Shown here piece after piece: positions 1 to 13,113 of a stretch of 64,000 bases of DNA (positions within the stretch are counted from its first letter, which is position 1; every line of letters begins with the position of its first letter). Source of the stretch: Liopterus haemorrhoidalis (lineage: Eukaryota > Arthropoda > Insecta > Coleoptera > Dytiscidae); NCBI GenBank assembly GCA_963971575.1, contig OZ020617.1, positions 18,499,403 through 18,563,402 of the forward strand. Direction: 5' to 3'. The position numbers and the translations under genes were made by a program. The notes beneath the pieces are model-generated. The model was not told where the DNA came from, ran no database searches, and saw only the letters and a program-made list of their open reading frames with translations.

Positions 1-577
1 GTTTTGGGTATCAAATTTTTAAAATAATTTTAGGTCGGCAATGGTTAATTGATGTAGTAATTAGAAACCAATCACTGCTGTATAGGATTACCGATTTTTT
101 GATCAAATGTAACAATAAATACACGTGCTTCGTTTTAATTACTTTAATTACTGAATTTCCATTTGTTTAACTATACCAAAATTCAGCCACTGATTAATTA
201 ACCACTAACAAATTTTCATATTAACTACCAAAATGGAAAAATTATTTTTCAAACTTGAAATTCTTTGTCAAAAAGTTTCATTAAAAATCCAATGTTTTTT
301 GTCAGAGCTGCCATATTATTTTATCTAAAATTGAAAATTTCACTTTGTTTATTTTAGATATTTCCCTAAAAGGTTTTATCATATAAACTATAATCAAAGC
401 AGTGAATACACTGTGTACATGTTTGTAAACTGTATTACAAAACTACGCTGTATAATGCAGGAATATATTATATTATCAGAATGTGATGCAGGAACAACAA
501 AAATATTTACTTTCCCATGTACTACGAAATATGAACACACATGTGTTTGAATTTAATTAATTAATAAAGGTCAATCA
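1..577. other. AT-rich DNA, no feature seen
   Basis: No convincing ORF, repeat or RNA signal was seen. Composition is strongly AT-rich with many short A and T runs. Confidence 0.6.
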
Positions 578-1640
578 TATTTGTTGCGACCACTACAATC
601 GCAAAATCATTCAAAATTACCGCTCCGGGTAATTTTTATCAATTTTTAATTTTCTTATGCAATTCTAGCGTTCATTGTATGAACCGCTAGAATCTTGCAA
701 ATTTCTGTCTGAGACCATGACTACTCGATTGTCTTTCATCGAGAACAGACATCTTTTGAGTTTTTTTCATAATATCTAATATACTGTGTTTCGAGTTTAC
801 CAAGACGAGGCTGCGATCTATTTGGTAAACAAGAATTATCGCTTGACCACCGTTCGGGATCTAAGTTTTTCACGAGAAAAAAACCCCGTTTTTGGATCGC
901 GTCAAGAAGTGGTCTAATTTTTGATATTTTTACTCAATCAAAAAATAACTATCTATAAAGTTCTCAAGAAGCGTATATTTGGAACAACCAAATATCCAGA
1001 CGAGAACCTGGAGAACCTAGACCACTCCAGAAGTTGGGTCAGTAATCAACCAAGATCGGCGATTCCACCAGGATATTGTAGAGTCCGACTGTGGATACCT
1101 GAAGCCAACTTCTGTATCTGTATTCCACGCTAAGTATTTTTCCGTATTTTCATACGGAACGCGTGAGCACAAATTTAAATTCATAATTCTCATTGTTTCC
1201 TGACGCGCCGCACAGTTCAGTACCTGTGCGTGCGCACATCGTAAATTTTGCCACTTGTTAATTTAGATTCTGTAAATTGTAAATTGAATATTATTTTGTG
1301 TATAGTTTCTCACCCCAATGTATTTTGGTTGTGTCGGGGATTATTGTGATCCATTATTTATACTAATTTACGCTACATTTTCCCCAATAATTTTTTGTTT
1401 GTTATAAAAATTACTCAAAATAATTTTTCGTGTTACTCAGAGCAGTTCTACGATATCAGCGGCTGGTTAGGGATTCAAGAGGACAGAATTGTGTTATTAC
1501 TCCTCCAGAACCACTGTGTGGGCCCCTTCGAATACCTCTACTCCCAGGGAAAACCAAAACCACATGTAATAAGTCTCCAAGAATAACCCCTTGGAGTGAA
1601 ATACGTCTGAACCCTGCCTGTCCTTTTTTTATGTTTGTGA
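578..1640 (+). mobile_element. possible LTR-retrotransposon relic (LTR and leader)
   Basis: This kilobase is clearly more GC-rich than its surroundings and starts with TGTTGCGACCAC, a beginning like the TG-starting LTRs of BEL/Pao-type elements. Two short open stretches (921-1133 and 1395-1657) have no recognisable domain. I could not find a second LTR, a polypurine tract or any gag or pol motif, so a solo LTR plus leader is only one explanation. An old non-coding repeat is another. Confidence 0.25.
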
Positions 1641-2984
1641 GTATAACTCAGCTCTGAAGTAATTGCCCTTATTTCAACGATTTACCTGCAATTCAGTAAA
1701 TAATTAAAATACATAAAATTACATTGTTAGTTGACAGCACCTGTTAAAAAATGTATATGATCTGTATTTGAAAATGTTGTAAGCAATATTTATCCATTAT
1801 AAAATCAATGATTAGTTTTAAGAAAATTTTCAAAAAATACAATAAAAGGTAAAACCATTACCATATTTATATTTTACAGAAAAAGGTCAAAATATGGGCT
1901 AGCACTATTATATTAGGGCTTACAGCCAGAATAGATATGTAGAGAGATTTTTTTTATTTGTGGGGCATTTCTAGGATAGTTCGAAATGTCACGGTCGGCT
2001 GAATGAATTTAAGTATTTTCATTGTACTTTATGGTACTTACTTTGAAAGGTTCTTCTACATAGTGGATTTCCAAACTTGCGAGCGGATCGTTTGAAACCC
2101 TAAAGGTCCGCCGGTCGGTTGCTTAGATTATTTATGATAGGAATAAGGGTGTTTGAATTAAAATCCGCATTTTACTTAATCCAAGTTTAATGTTTAGTTA
2201 AAATTGAAGTTAATAATTACACGAGAACATACAATTAAAAGATTGCTACGAAATCCCATGAGAGATACTCGACACAAAACCTCACAATCACCGTTTCACC
2301 TCACAACACTCACAGTGTTTAACCCGTTATCGAGATTCGTTCAATTCCAGACTACTTCTGGTTCACCCACTACACAATATCGGGTTTCTGAATCGAAAAC
2401 TTGGTAGGTTCGTCTGTTTACCGTGATGGTTTACTCACGACTCTGTCTCTCACAAGATTTTCCCAGGACTGTTCTTAAAACTAATAATTTGATCTCTAAA
2501 ACCCATTTTTTGTGGATGTAAAAATAATCAGCTCTCCAATTAACAGCAAAAACCTTTTAACTTATCTTGAAGACTCATATTTCTATTCCCAATTATTCAT
2601 AAACCCGAATAATTCATTTTGACTCTAATTACCTACGAAGTCCATATCACTGAAAAAATATGGTCGCATATCAACATCTGTGTAAACATTCGACCATGTA
2701 CTTGAGATAAACGGTGACAAAATTTTAAACAAATCATATAATACACAACCGTAAATTCTACTCTTGCCTCTCAACATTTAACTAAAAAAATATATGATAT
2801 GCTCAACTAATCTTTGAGGATGTTTATCTTAAAATAGATTAGTTTTTATAATTAAATAATTTGGATATTTAGTTAAAAATATCCATTGGATAATTTTATT
2901 TTAAATAATAATGAAATTTTATTTCTGAAATTACCGCACCCGCATATTTAATTTTTCGTTACGATTTTCTAAAATAAATATTTT
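1641..2984. other. AT-rich DNA, no feature seen
   Basis: Nothing supportable was seen. The 67-residue open stretch at 2204-2407 has no recognisable domain and is treated as chance. Confidence 0.5.
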
Positions 2985-3440
2985 AACATTTTAAAATTTA
3001 CGTCATTGTGACGTAATTACTGTCAGTGGATGTTCTGGTTATTAGTATTCGACGTACGATTATTATCTTTCTTAAGTGTATGATCATTCACGCATTTATG
3101 TTATACTAATATTGTCAAACATAAAGTTTGTTGTTTATATCATTTTATATTTTGATTATAAGTTTTAAAAATTAACGAAAATAAAAAAATAATGGGTATC
3201 ATTGACGCAATTTGCGCCCGTATTAATTTAAAGACACTCCTGTAGCCAGCTACGTCCCTAAAGGGCGGTGTTTGAAACTTTAATATTTAATAGTTCTTAT
3301 GGAATAAGATATTATTTATTTATTTTTTTTGCTTCATAATATTTCAAATTTAATTATTGATATTCTTTGCGGTGCAAATACTAAATTTCATTAATTTTAT
3401 TTATATCACTCTAAAAGTCTACTGTTAAGTGTAGCAATCT
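2985..3440 (+). repeat. dispersed repeat, copy A (uninterrupted)
   Basis: This block matches 39425-41440 in the same order: a TTTACGTCATTGTGAC stretch, the AATAATGGGTATCATTGAC stretch near 3190, the AAAGGGCGG stretch near 3258 and the GCTTCATAATATTT stretch near 3330. Here it is uninterrupted, while the second copy carries two transposon insertions. No coding capacity is seen. The family is not one I recognise. The end points are where the visible similarity fades. Confidence 0.65.
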
Positions 3441-6400
3441 TCTATCTGCATATATTAATAAAATTTGAATATTTGTTTTTTTTTTTTTTTTCTTTATTAT
3501 TTTTGTTTCTATACGTTTAAGATCATTATAAGACGATGTTCGTAAAAAATCAAATGCAGTCTGTCCGTGTGAGATTCATTCAAAATCGGGTGAACATATT
3601 TCCACATAATTTGGTACGATGATAGAGCAAAACAGGTATTCATTCCCTCATTGCAAAAAATGTTTTTTTTTTGCAAATATATGCGTTCCACTGCACAGAT
3701 CGAAAAATATAAATTTATTTTTCGCCTTTTTCTTTCTAAAGATGTTCCATCTTCTAACCTGGTGCGGGTTCGTCATAAATTTAGTGGAAGTCGGACTGGT
3801 CGGTAATATCCGCTTCAACATCCAATTCCTCTGCATCTAGTACAATTGTCGTTTTCACGTTGTTCAATTCTTTTCCTATTCTATTTCCTTCTGTTCAGAT
3901 CGTCTTGTTGGTTGTTGGGTATTACAAACATTATTACAGTGTGCAAATAATAAAGCAATTAAAGCCGGCCTTAAATGCCCTCAACTGAAGAAATTAGTTT
4001 TAACAAACTATCGGGAGCTCCTCAGAGGTTAAGAACAGAAACTAACCCACCTTTACATTTTTTCCGTAAATATTAAAAGTAATCGTTTTGATTGAACCTA
4101 TAATTTATTTGCGTTAATAATGAGAAAAATATTGACCACATTTGCAGCACTCTACCGACGAAACCGTTCATTTCACAAAAAAAGAGATCTTATGAGACCT
4201 AAATTATAAAGAGTGAATCCCTTTTTAATTAAGTATATATTTTTTGGATTTTGCAATGAAACGGAGATATATGTAAAAAAAAAATAGTATTTTATTGAAC
4301 AAGCTTATAAAGGCGGCTATATTTCCCGAGGATGAGGATTACCACCCAAGCCGTAGACGGGATTGTAATCATTCGAGTGAAACATAACCATTATGTGCGA
4401 GTCAAATACAATATGTTATCTACAACTATGCAGAAATTCAGAGGGTTAATTGTTTAACTTCAGAACTTACGTCATCAAAGATGGTTGCCGAACTATCTGC
4501 TGATGATTGTATTATACAACCATATTTAAAATAATATTATTTATTGTTTTATTTATTCTAACTGAACTTCTTGCTGAACGCCAAACATTTTAACTAACTA
4601 TCTTACTTACTAAAAAAAACTTATAGTGTAAAAAACCGTTAATTCCCTGGACTATTATATAGTTAAAAATTCAGTTCTATTCAGTTTATTCCGATTGTTA
4701 GTTTTGTGTAAGAAACTTGTAATCTCTGCGCGTTATACATAGCGTTAAATCTTGTACTACAACTACGGTCTGCACTCCCATTATAATGTTGCCTTAATTG
4801 TTATCGCCTTTCTTTTCTTAATAAACTTGTCATTCTAGTGAAAAACATTTTGACATAAATTCTAATTAAATAATTAGTACTAATAGTACCAATAGTTCTT
4901 TACTATTTGTGCTAATAAATAGCTAGTAGTTTTTTTTTGCGTTAAATTCATAATTTAAAACCGGAATAATTAACCAAATAAAGCACTCGTCGTCATATCT
5001 AACGATGCCTGTGGGAAATTTTCTTAAAAATACCTGCAGTTTGCGTCAGAAAAAAAGCCATGGCTTTTAATGAGCTATGTAAATTAACTCGCGATATTGC
5101 TGTATAGATCAGGGGAAGCAGCATTCTTCCTTACTGTTTAGCTTTTTTATTGTAATATCTTAAATTACAGAATGGATTTTATCATTAAAAATAATTGGAA
5201 GTAAATTTCAGGGTAGCTTAGAAAAGATTCATCTACACTCTTATTTATTTGACCTGAAAATATTTAAGGATGATAAACGGTTTTGCATGATAAATTACAG
5301 TGATTCTAAAACTAGACAAAACTTATCTTTTGTAATTTTTTCATTTTGTGTAGTCTTTTTTACAGTTATGAACATTTAGATTTGCGTTCTTGGTGTAATT
5401 CATTAATATAAGTTTTACAAATCCTCTTTTTATTGGTAAAACATATTAGGTAGCTTGGAAAAGATTTCGTTAATTTTACAGAAATAAACGGTATCATAAT
5501 TTGCAAGATCTGTATACAGGGTCTTTTTGGTAACTGTTAAAACACATTTTTAATATTGGATTTTAATCCATAGTGGCCTAATTTTAAAGAATAATACATT
5601 TTCTATGCAGTAGACAGGAAAATAGTTAAAAAATATTAAAATAGTTAATTTTTTGGCTTCTAAAAAAGACAGGAGTTCCATTTAAAAAAATGTATTTTTT
5701 TAAATAACTCGTTTATTTGATGTTCAATTATTTTTGTAATTTAATATTCTTATTTGTAGAGTAAAATACTTGATTTTTTTCTAATTCTTTTGTATCTCTT
5801 ATAATAAAGAAGTTAGCAAGGTTCCCAAAAAAAAAAAACAAGTATAAAACAAAAAAAAAAAAAAAATTGGTACGATATCTGCTATTTATTTTTTCGTCCA
5901 CATCCTTCGTTGATACACGATTTAAGTAATCGTAAGATGAAATTCACCAAAAAAAGCAAGGTCTGACTATTTGTTCGTTTCTTTTTCACACAAAAACAAC
6001 TGGACATATTTTCAAGTAATTTGACACGATGACTACATGAAATAAAACTAAAGTTCAAACATAAGTTATATTGCATCTCAAAATATTCTTTTATTATTAT
6101 TATATGTAAATAAGATGAAAAGTAAAGAAATATCTTCATAACACTTATCAAAGACGTAGCTAAGGCCATGCAGTTCCCGCGTTTCCGGGGGGTGAGATAT
6201 TTTGGGGTCCAAGAATTTATTGAACAAAAAAATTAGTGAGACATTTGAAACTGAAATTTCTTGTGGTTTTTAATTTAGATAATTCAGACATAGGTACTTA
6301 AAAAAGCAATGTAATATATCAGCGGCACTAGATATACTAATTAATTTTATGTCAAAAAGTTATTAAGAAGGAAATAAATCAGTTGCATATTAAATAAAAG

Positions 6401-6956
6401 ATTTAACAGAATTAATAATTAGAAAGACATGAGCTCCAATTTATTAGTGGTTATATCGAAATTGATAAAATGAACCAAACTGTCTGTATATATTTAATTT
6501 TATTCCCTCCAAGAACACATAGACTAATAATCTGTTGGTCAACCATTGTTTAGGATATTTATTTTTATTCTTTTGGTAAGATATCCAACTTTTGAACTCG
6601 TAATAGAGCCCTATGTAGATGTTTTCTTATGGCAACACTGTTTATGCAATATTTTCCCTGTTTCTTTACATTTAGTTTTAATATTTTCATTGATAAATGA
6701 CGTCAAAACAAAAGATACAGGATGGGTGACGAAGTTCTTAATGTAATTTTAGTTTTTAGGTCGAGTTTCCAGGCTAAAGATATTAACTGCACAAAATTTC
6801 GTGTGACACGCCGACTCCTAGACCTTCAAAAGGCACACACTTTATAGCAGTAAAGAATGTTTTGTACTCAGTTTTTTCGTTACCGTATTTTTTTTTTTGC
6901 CTCCTCACTTTAAAATATTTGTGACAACTTCTTTTGCTATTCACTTTGTTATGTTA
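3441..6956. other. AT-rich DNA with poly-T and poly-A tracts
   Basis: There is a long T run at about 3477-3492 and two A runs at about 5828-5866 that could be old retroelement tails, but no coding relic is attached. Short ORFs (3619-3840, 5882-6169, 6546-6746) show no domain and low-complexity composition. Confidence 0.45.
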
Positions 6957-8268
6957 TACAAGGTGTCTCAAAAGAAATTTTATATTTATTTAGCTTACTG
7001 CGTGAACGCAACGTATCCAAGGGGCGCGGGGGTTATGTCAATCGGTAGCCTGGCTCTTGGGAATTTAGTCGCTATGGAGCGTTTCTCGGGAGCAGACCGC
7101 GCGTTATGCGTGCGAGAGTTTTACAAAAACGGTGATTCGGCGACTGTAGCGCGTAGAAAATTCTGCAGTATTCGAGGTTTTCGCCACTTAAATGATGCGC
7201 CAAGCATTCCTCTCATTCGACATTGGGTTAAAAAGTTTGAAGAGACTGGTACAACGCTGGATAAATCAAAATCCGGGCGACCTAGGTCATCAAGAACGGT
7301 AGAAAACGTAGAGAATGTTAATCAGTCTGTTCGTGACGACCCGAACCTTTCAATTCGGAAGAGCGCAAGTGTTTTAAATGTGCATAGATCATCATTACAT
7401 CGCATTATGCACAAAGACCTAAAGCTGCACCCCTACAAAATTCAATTGGTGCAAGAATTAAAGCCCCAAGATGCTAGTCAGAGGCTTAATTTCGTAAATC
7501 AGGTGATTGAGCGATTTTCAACGTTTACCAACGTTTTGTTTTCGGATGAAGCTCATTTTCATCTTAATGGCCACGTAAATAAGTAGAACTGACGCTACTG
7601 GAGTGCAACGAATCCGAAACGCAAACATCAGAAATCCCTACATTCGCCTAAAGTGACCGTATGGGCTGCGATGTCGGGTGAGGAATTATCGGCCCTTACT
7701 TTTTTGAAGACGAAAGGGGGCGTGCAGTTACAGTGAATTCAGAGCGGTATGTGGAGATGTTAGACAACTTCTTGGTACCTGAACTGCAAAACTTTCCTGG
7801 CTATAACCAAAGAACATGGTTCCAACAGGACGGAGCAACTTCACACACGTCCAATATGTCTCTGCCACGTGTTCGTGAAATTTTCTCAGACAAATTGATC
7901 TCCCGGAGAGGTGACATAAATTGGCCTCCACGCAGTCCAGATTTAACCCCTATGGACTTCTTCCTATGGGGTTATCTTAAATCTAAAGTTTACGCCAATA
8001 AACCGACTTCACTGGCGCATTTGAAAGAAAATATCCGTCACGAAATGGCAGCCATCCCTGAGTCCACCTGCCGAGACGTCATAAGTAATTTTACTGTTCG
8101 ATTAAATGAGTGCCGAAAACGTGCGGGTCTACATTTAGACGATATTATTTTTAAGAAATAAATCCCCAAAAAGTGTATTTTAATAATTAATAAACATTTT
8201 TTCTATATACGGCTTACTTTTTTTTAATCGATCCACTAAATATAAAATTTCTTTTGAGACACCTTGTA
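6957..8268 (+). mobile_element. mariner-like (DD41D) transposon, full length
   Basis: The element runs from 6959 to 8266 (1308 bp) between TA target duplications at 6957-6958 and 8267-8268. Its terminal inverted repeats begin CAAGGTGTCTCAAAAGAAAT and match for about 30 bp at the two ends. Length, TA duplication and the internal transposase all fit the Tc1/mariner superfamily. Both ends are intact, so a related transposase could in principle still recognise it. Confidence 0.95.
7074..8161 (+). pseudogene. mariner-like transposase, DD41D type, broken
   Basis: This is a cut-and-paste transposase of the Tc1/mariner superfamily. I start it at the ATG of MERFSGADRALCV, the usual family start, not at upstream in-frame methionines inside the terminal region. 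The N-terminal half carries two helix-turn-helix-like segments separated by a KSGRPRSSR linker. The catalytic acidic residues are visible as FSDEAHFH, QQDGATSHT and LTPMDFFLWG. The second and third are separated by 41 residues, the spacing of rosa-type DD41D elements. Lesions: a TAG at 7584-7586, a TGA two codons later, and a one-base loss near 7680 after the WAAMSG segment. The C-terminal part (7733-8161) is open and ends at the natural stop just before the right inverted repeat. At about 362 codons the length is near normal for the family. Confidence 0.9.
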
Positions 8269-8485
8269 CTTAAAATTGCATAATTTTACATTGTGAGCAT
8301 TTTTGTCCGTTTGTGGGAAATTTTGTATTTGTAATTTTGTAGTCAAAGTTTGACTGATACTTTACATTTTTTTAGATTTCACAGCAAACGCATCCGTATT
8401 ACTTAAATGCGTTTCATTGGAGTTTACATGTTATTACTAGTCCTTTTTTGTATTTTTCTGCTTACAGGTGTTTTAAAATTTCTTA
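8269..8485. other. AT-rich spacer
   Basis: No feature was seen between the mariner and the next element. Confidence 0.5.
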
Positions 8486-8487
8486 AA

Positions 8488-8546
8488 ATGCCCAAAACAC
8501 AAGAGATTAATGAAACAGAACGAGCACAAGTTGTTTTGTGGTACTA
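8488..8546 (+). pseudogene. possible Tc1-like transposase N-terminus, cut by a MITE
   Basis: The frame opening MPKTQEINETERAQVV resembles the first helix of Tc1-like transposases (MPK..ELSE.ER..IV). It is lost exactly where the next inverted-repeat element begins at 8547, and no continuation is visible beyond 8938. The match is only about 20 residues, so it could be chance. Confidence 0.25.
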
Positions 8547-8936
8547 TGCGACTATACTCTATCTCAGAAAAACTGATAGTAATAAAATTTATTATTTGTA
8601 AAAAGGCAAAACAAAAGCGACAAAATATGAATAGTTCGAAACGAAATATAGTTAAAAACAACCGAGTGTGCCGCACATATTATATGGGAATACGAACTAG
8701 GGTTAAACAATAGATCATAAAAATTTGACCCTAAAATTTTGAGGAAAAATATGGTCACAGGGGTGTGTTTAATGATATGATAAATATGGTCAACGGCGTG
8801 CGTTTAATAAAATGATAAATAGTAATATAGAAATACACAAAACCAATTTAAACGTATTTAAAATGTGCACGCTACTGGTAACTGCCTGACAAAATGATTT
8901 ATGACTATCAGTCTTTCTGAGATAGAGTATAGAACA
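8547..8936. mobile_element. MITE with ~30-bp terminal inverted repeats
   Basis: The stretch CTATACTCTATCTCAGAAA near the left end (8552-8570) reappears inverted at 8914-8932, continuing into ACTGATAGT. Both ends abut TA (8545-8546 and 8937-8938), so a 390-bp Tc1/mariner-type MITE fits. It has no coding capacity. Inside, at about 8749-8820, a roughly 35-bp unit (ATGGTCA..GTG.GTTTAAT.ATATGATAAAT) occurs twice in tandem. Confidence 0.7.
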
Positions 8937-9497
8937 TAATAAAAAATATTTATATAATTAAAAATATTTCACTTTCAAGTCGTGCCTTCAAATTGTACTT
9001 TCAATTACGATTTGTATGTGAGATATTTTAATTTATTTTTCATCTTTTGCTATGCTCCAAGTTACAGATAACTCCTCCGAGTTACAGATAATTCAAGAGT
9101 AAGGAAGTGAAAGTGTTTAAATCAAAATGGAAGGCACTTTGAACACTTGTATATAAAAATACTTTTCTTTCAAGTCATTATATAGAACATAATTTTTCGT
9201 AAAAGTTGTTGTAAAAAAAACGACATACGTTCCCATTTAAAAATTGAAATACTGTAAAATTTCAATACCACCATTCAATTCTTTGGTTAAACTTTGGTCA
9301 TCTAAATTTCTTTTTTCCAACTTGTTCACACATCGCGTTTTCGAGAAATATCGTGTTCCTCGGTTTTGATACACCCTGAATATTTAAAGGCAGTTTACTT
9401 ATTTCGTTATAAATTTGAAGAAATTATTAAATAAGTAGGATGTAAAAATTTTTTCGGGTGACCATATCAAAAACAGTTCTTTTTTATCATCTAATAC
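8937..9497. other. AT-rich DNA, no feature seen
   Basis: No ORF or repeat could be supported here. Confidence 0.5.
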
Positions 9498-9830
9498 CGG
9501 CCAAAAAGTAAATCTTTTTCGGCCTTGTCCGTTTCACTTATTTTTTTGGCCGCTGGATGCTAGCGCCATCTATGTGTCATTTCTTAAGTTACAAGATCTG
9601 CATGCTTACAGGGATTGACAGTCAAACATTTATAATTGTAATAGGTGATCAATAAAAATAAATTTAGCAATGTAAATAAATTTAATTTTTCTAATAAAAA
9701 TTACTTTTGATCGCCCAAAAAATATAATGTGCACCTTTGCCAAAAATATCTTTTTCGTCCTTATCTGTTCCTCAGCTGCGCCTTGGCCTTCAAATTCAGA
9801 TGCGGCCGAAAATGATCTACTTTTTGGCCA
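9498..9830. mobile_element. small inverted-repeat (foldback/MITE) element
   Basis: GGCCAAAAAGTAAATC... at the left end and its inverted partner ending CTACTTTTTGGCC at the right form ~26-bp near-perfect inverted repeats, both bounded by GGCC. The interior is AT-rich and non-coding; the 61-residue ORF overlapping the right arm is not meaningful. No clear target duplication was found, so the superfamily is unknown. Confidence 0.55.
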
Positions 9831-12159
9831 TGGTACGCAAATAACTAATTTGATGTGTATACGTAATTACCTGCATGTATATGTAATAACTAAAATATAT
9901 AAATATTTTTGATTTAATTTCGAGGGTTTAAAAATGTTTGTGTATTTGTGTGGCGGAGTATAATAATAATAAATATAGTAGGGGGCTCCAAGAGAACATT
10001 TGCGGGGGGAAGGAAATTTGAAGCTATGCCACTGACACTAGTTTTTTATTTTTTTGATGAAACTTCGCTTCTAAAACTTTATTGACAATTTAAAATAGCA
10101 AAAATAAAGAATTATAAGATTCCAAACATCATGAATGCCAAAAAGGATTGTTTTCCATTACGAAACAATCTTAGTTAAATCTATGCTAGTAAATATTTTA
10201 TCTAAAGATACATAACAAATAACTTTTAATAGGTTAGAATATTAATTTATCAATTTTAAGGGAATTAAGTGGAAGTATCTGGGTAAGGCCATTAAGAGAT
10301 TGTGATGAAAATTTTATTTCCAGGAATGACTACTCAATCTATACATGAATCCTGTTATTTAATAACGAAACATAACATCTTTACTGTCCATAAACCGTAT
10401 TCTTACAATATTACATTTTGGAAATAAAAGCTAAATAACCGTTACGGAGGATCCGAAAAGGGATCAGCTAAGATCCTGGCAAGATTAGTCGTTATTAAAT
10501 TCATAATATGTTATCATAGCTATTATGAAAGAGCGAGCAAGGATTTTAAAATGGCTCCCATGTAAATCTAAGCTATAAATCTTGCTTCGCTTTAACAATT
10601 TGTATGTTTTATTCAAACATAAACTTGCCTTACAAATAGATTTCTGCAACAATGTTTTAAGTTCATTATTTTAAAAGCTATTACTCCTGCCTTGTTTAGA
10701 TTAACAAAGATATGATATACTGCAGGAAAACTTGATAAGATATTTCGTGAAATGGATGTTTCAGTATCAACTCTGTAATACTGTAAAGCAGCGTACAAAC
10801 CAATTTCGAGAACTGCTCGTGAATTGTTTGCGAACAAATGACGAACAAGTTGTGTACTAGAGATCGCGAACAGTTAATGTTCGGTTCATTTTTCGGGTTC
10901 GCTATATGAGCGGTAACATCAAAAACATGTGTCGTGAGCACTTGGAACAGCATCTGCGGAGTGGACGCGTTTATTATGCAGTTTAGTTATGTAATTATTG
11001 TGGTAGTGTCCAAGCGTTTTCATACTTCTGGTATAAAAATAAAATAGTGAAGACCGAATTGTTAACTTCATTGAACAATATCATAAACACCCAAATATCA
11101 CAACAGTATCAATAGATTAAAATTATTGAAGATACCAATGACGTCATATAATATAGATACAGGATGCTCTATGCGTACTCTGATACTCTACTATGTTACT
11201 CTAGTCTGTGCTCTATGCCTTAGCACTGTTTGTTAAGAAGCCAAGACCCTGTGGAGACGGAAGGAGTATTTGCTCTTATGAGTACTTATAGCAGCTTGCC
11301 TAATAAATATTCATTTTGTCTACCGGTTGGGGAGGTTATCATTAGCTCTGTTCGTAGAACCATTTATAGTGGTTTATTATCGTCAAACACAAGCGCAGTT
11401 ATTTTAACGAACTCCGACGAATATTTGATACATTTGATAAAACGAAATCTCTTCACGTGCAAGCATTTTTGTGTAAATTTAAAATTTCTTTTTGTAAAAT
11501 ATTGACTTTCATCTGTTGAAATATTGGACAAAAGGTGGATAAAGTTCTTTAAAGTGACATTTAAAAAGCGCAATCAATAGTAGGTACGTACCTATACTAG
11601 AAATAGAAGCGGTAAGATTTGAGAGTAGTATCCTTTGGTATTAGGTCGACCATGTAGCCAAACCCCCGCAGTGTACGCTGAAATCCTGGAGATTCTCTTG
11701 TTTTTCTTTTATTCATTCTTTACCAAGCCAACCGCGTCTCAAGAGAACAGCTCGGGTTACACATACAAGTACATTCAAACAAAAAAACTCACGATACAAT
11801 CCCGCCAAGAAATGAGAAGAATTTACACTTTAAATGACATTTGAGCACCAAATGAAAGAATTTTATATTAGTTAAAGAAAAGCAATTTGTTAAATTCCTT
11901 GTTAACAAACACTATTCGCGACAAGATTAATGTGATGTCTTCTTTTCTTGTCAAACAAGTTTTATTTCATTTTTAGATAACTAAGATGCTCTATTTGTAT
12001 ATATGGGGCATCTCTATAAAATAATTAATTGCCAATAACTGTCTTATTTTAATAGATACTACTTTTGACCTTATTATACCTTAATCATAAACTTAAGGGC
12101 TGATTTATTTCACCAAACAAAAATTAGATATTTTCAATCCCTACCACAGGAGAAAGATA
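9831..12159. other. AT-rich DNA, no supportable feature
   Basis: Short ORFs at 10613-10953 and 11230-11573 overlap on opposite strands and show no domain. A cluster of CGAACA-like words at about 10800-10900 suggests an old repeat, but no terminus could be fixed. Confidence 0.45.
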
Positions 12160-12660
12160 AAATTATATGCATGAGTCTATTATATTTATAATACGAGATT
12201 TGGAAAAAATAATTGCGTAAGAATAATAATCATCATCATGGCGCTGCAGCTCTTTGTGGACCTTGGCCTTCTTCAAAAAAGCCTTCCAACTTGTTATATC
12301 CTTTGCCATCTGTTTCCAGTTTAATATTTTTAATTTCTTCAGATCTTTTATAACCATACCTCCATACCCATTTATTTTTTCCTTGGTCTTATGGCACTTC
12401 TGCGGCCAAGAGGTCTTTGTATGTATACCAATTTAGTCGGGTTGTTCTCCTCAAGTTTTTGGACATGTTCACTCGAAATTAGTCTGTTGCGTATAGTTCA
12501 AAACTATAGCGCATGCGCTACATCATTTCTTCTTCTACACCACCACATCTGGTTCTTAATATTCTTCACTGAAAACAGTCTAAGTAGGCTTCATCACTTG
12601 CTTTCATTACCCACGCTTCAGAGGTGTATAATAACACAGGTCTAATTAGCGTAATGAATT
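12160..12660 (-). pseudogene. RTE-like LINE, 3' end of ORF (relic)
   Basis: Read on the minus strand, scattered frames match the C-terminal tail typical of insect RTE-like LINE polyproteins: an RPVLLYTSEAW-like segment (about 12610-12640), and then an IKDLKKLKILNWKQMAKDI segment followed by WKAFLKKAKVHKELQRHDDD (12240-12357). Several frameshifts and stops separate these blocks, so it is a dead 5'-truncated copy. No tail or target duplication was identified. Confidence 0.55.
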
Positions 12661-13113
12661 TGGGTCTTCTAGATATTTATATTGTGAAATATCGTAGAGG
12701 AAGTAACTCACACATTGGCCTTAGAAAATGGCAGAGACAACGCCTTCGGTAGTGCGAGAGAAAGATATATATGATATTTTCACAGAGGGAGTAGAAATGA
12801 GGACACCTCTGTACAACAGAACTTGGAAGGAATTAATAATCGCATATTTCTGATAAGTTATGAGTCTCAAAATTTGTAGTAAATCGTTAAACAATAAGTA
12901 ATATTTTCCTTTAAGTAGCCTTTCGCTTCAAATTGGATGGACCCAGTAGCACTTCTTTTGTTAATTTTTTCTATGTTTTATGATAAATGCCAGGGCCGCC
13001 TCCGCAAAATTCATATTGATGACTGATGAAATAAAACACAAATTTTTGGTGTGATAGCACTCACCGTGTGCATAGGGATAAAATGATACTATTAATTTAG
13101 TACTCAATACTTT
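12661..13113. other. no supportable feature
   Basis: The word CAGGGCCGCC at about 12991 resembles a hAT terminus, but no inverted partner was found. Confidence 0.4.

Noticed and set aside
10796..10975. Element with CGAACA inverted words
   Set aside because: No terminal repeat or target duplication could be located.
11230..11573. Overlapping 91- and 69-residue ORFs on opposite strands
   Set aside because: No domain, no splice context, and composition like the surrounding AT-rich DNA.
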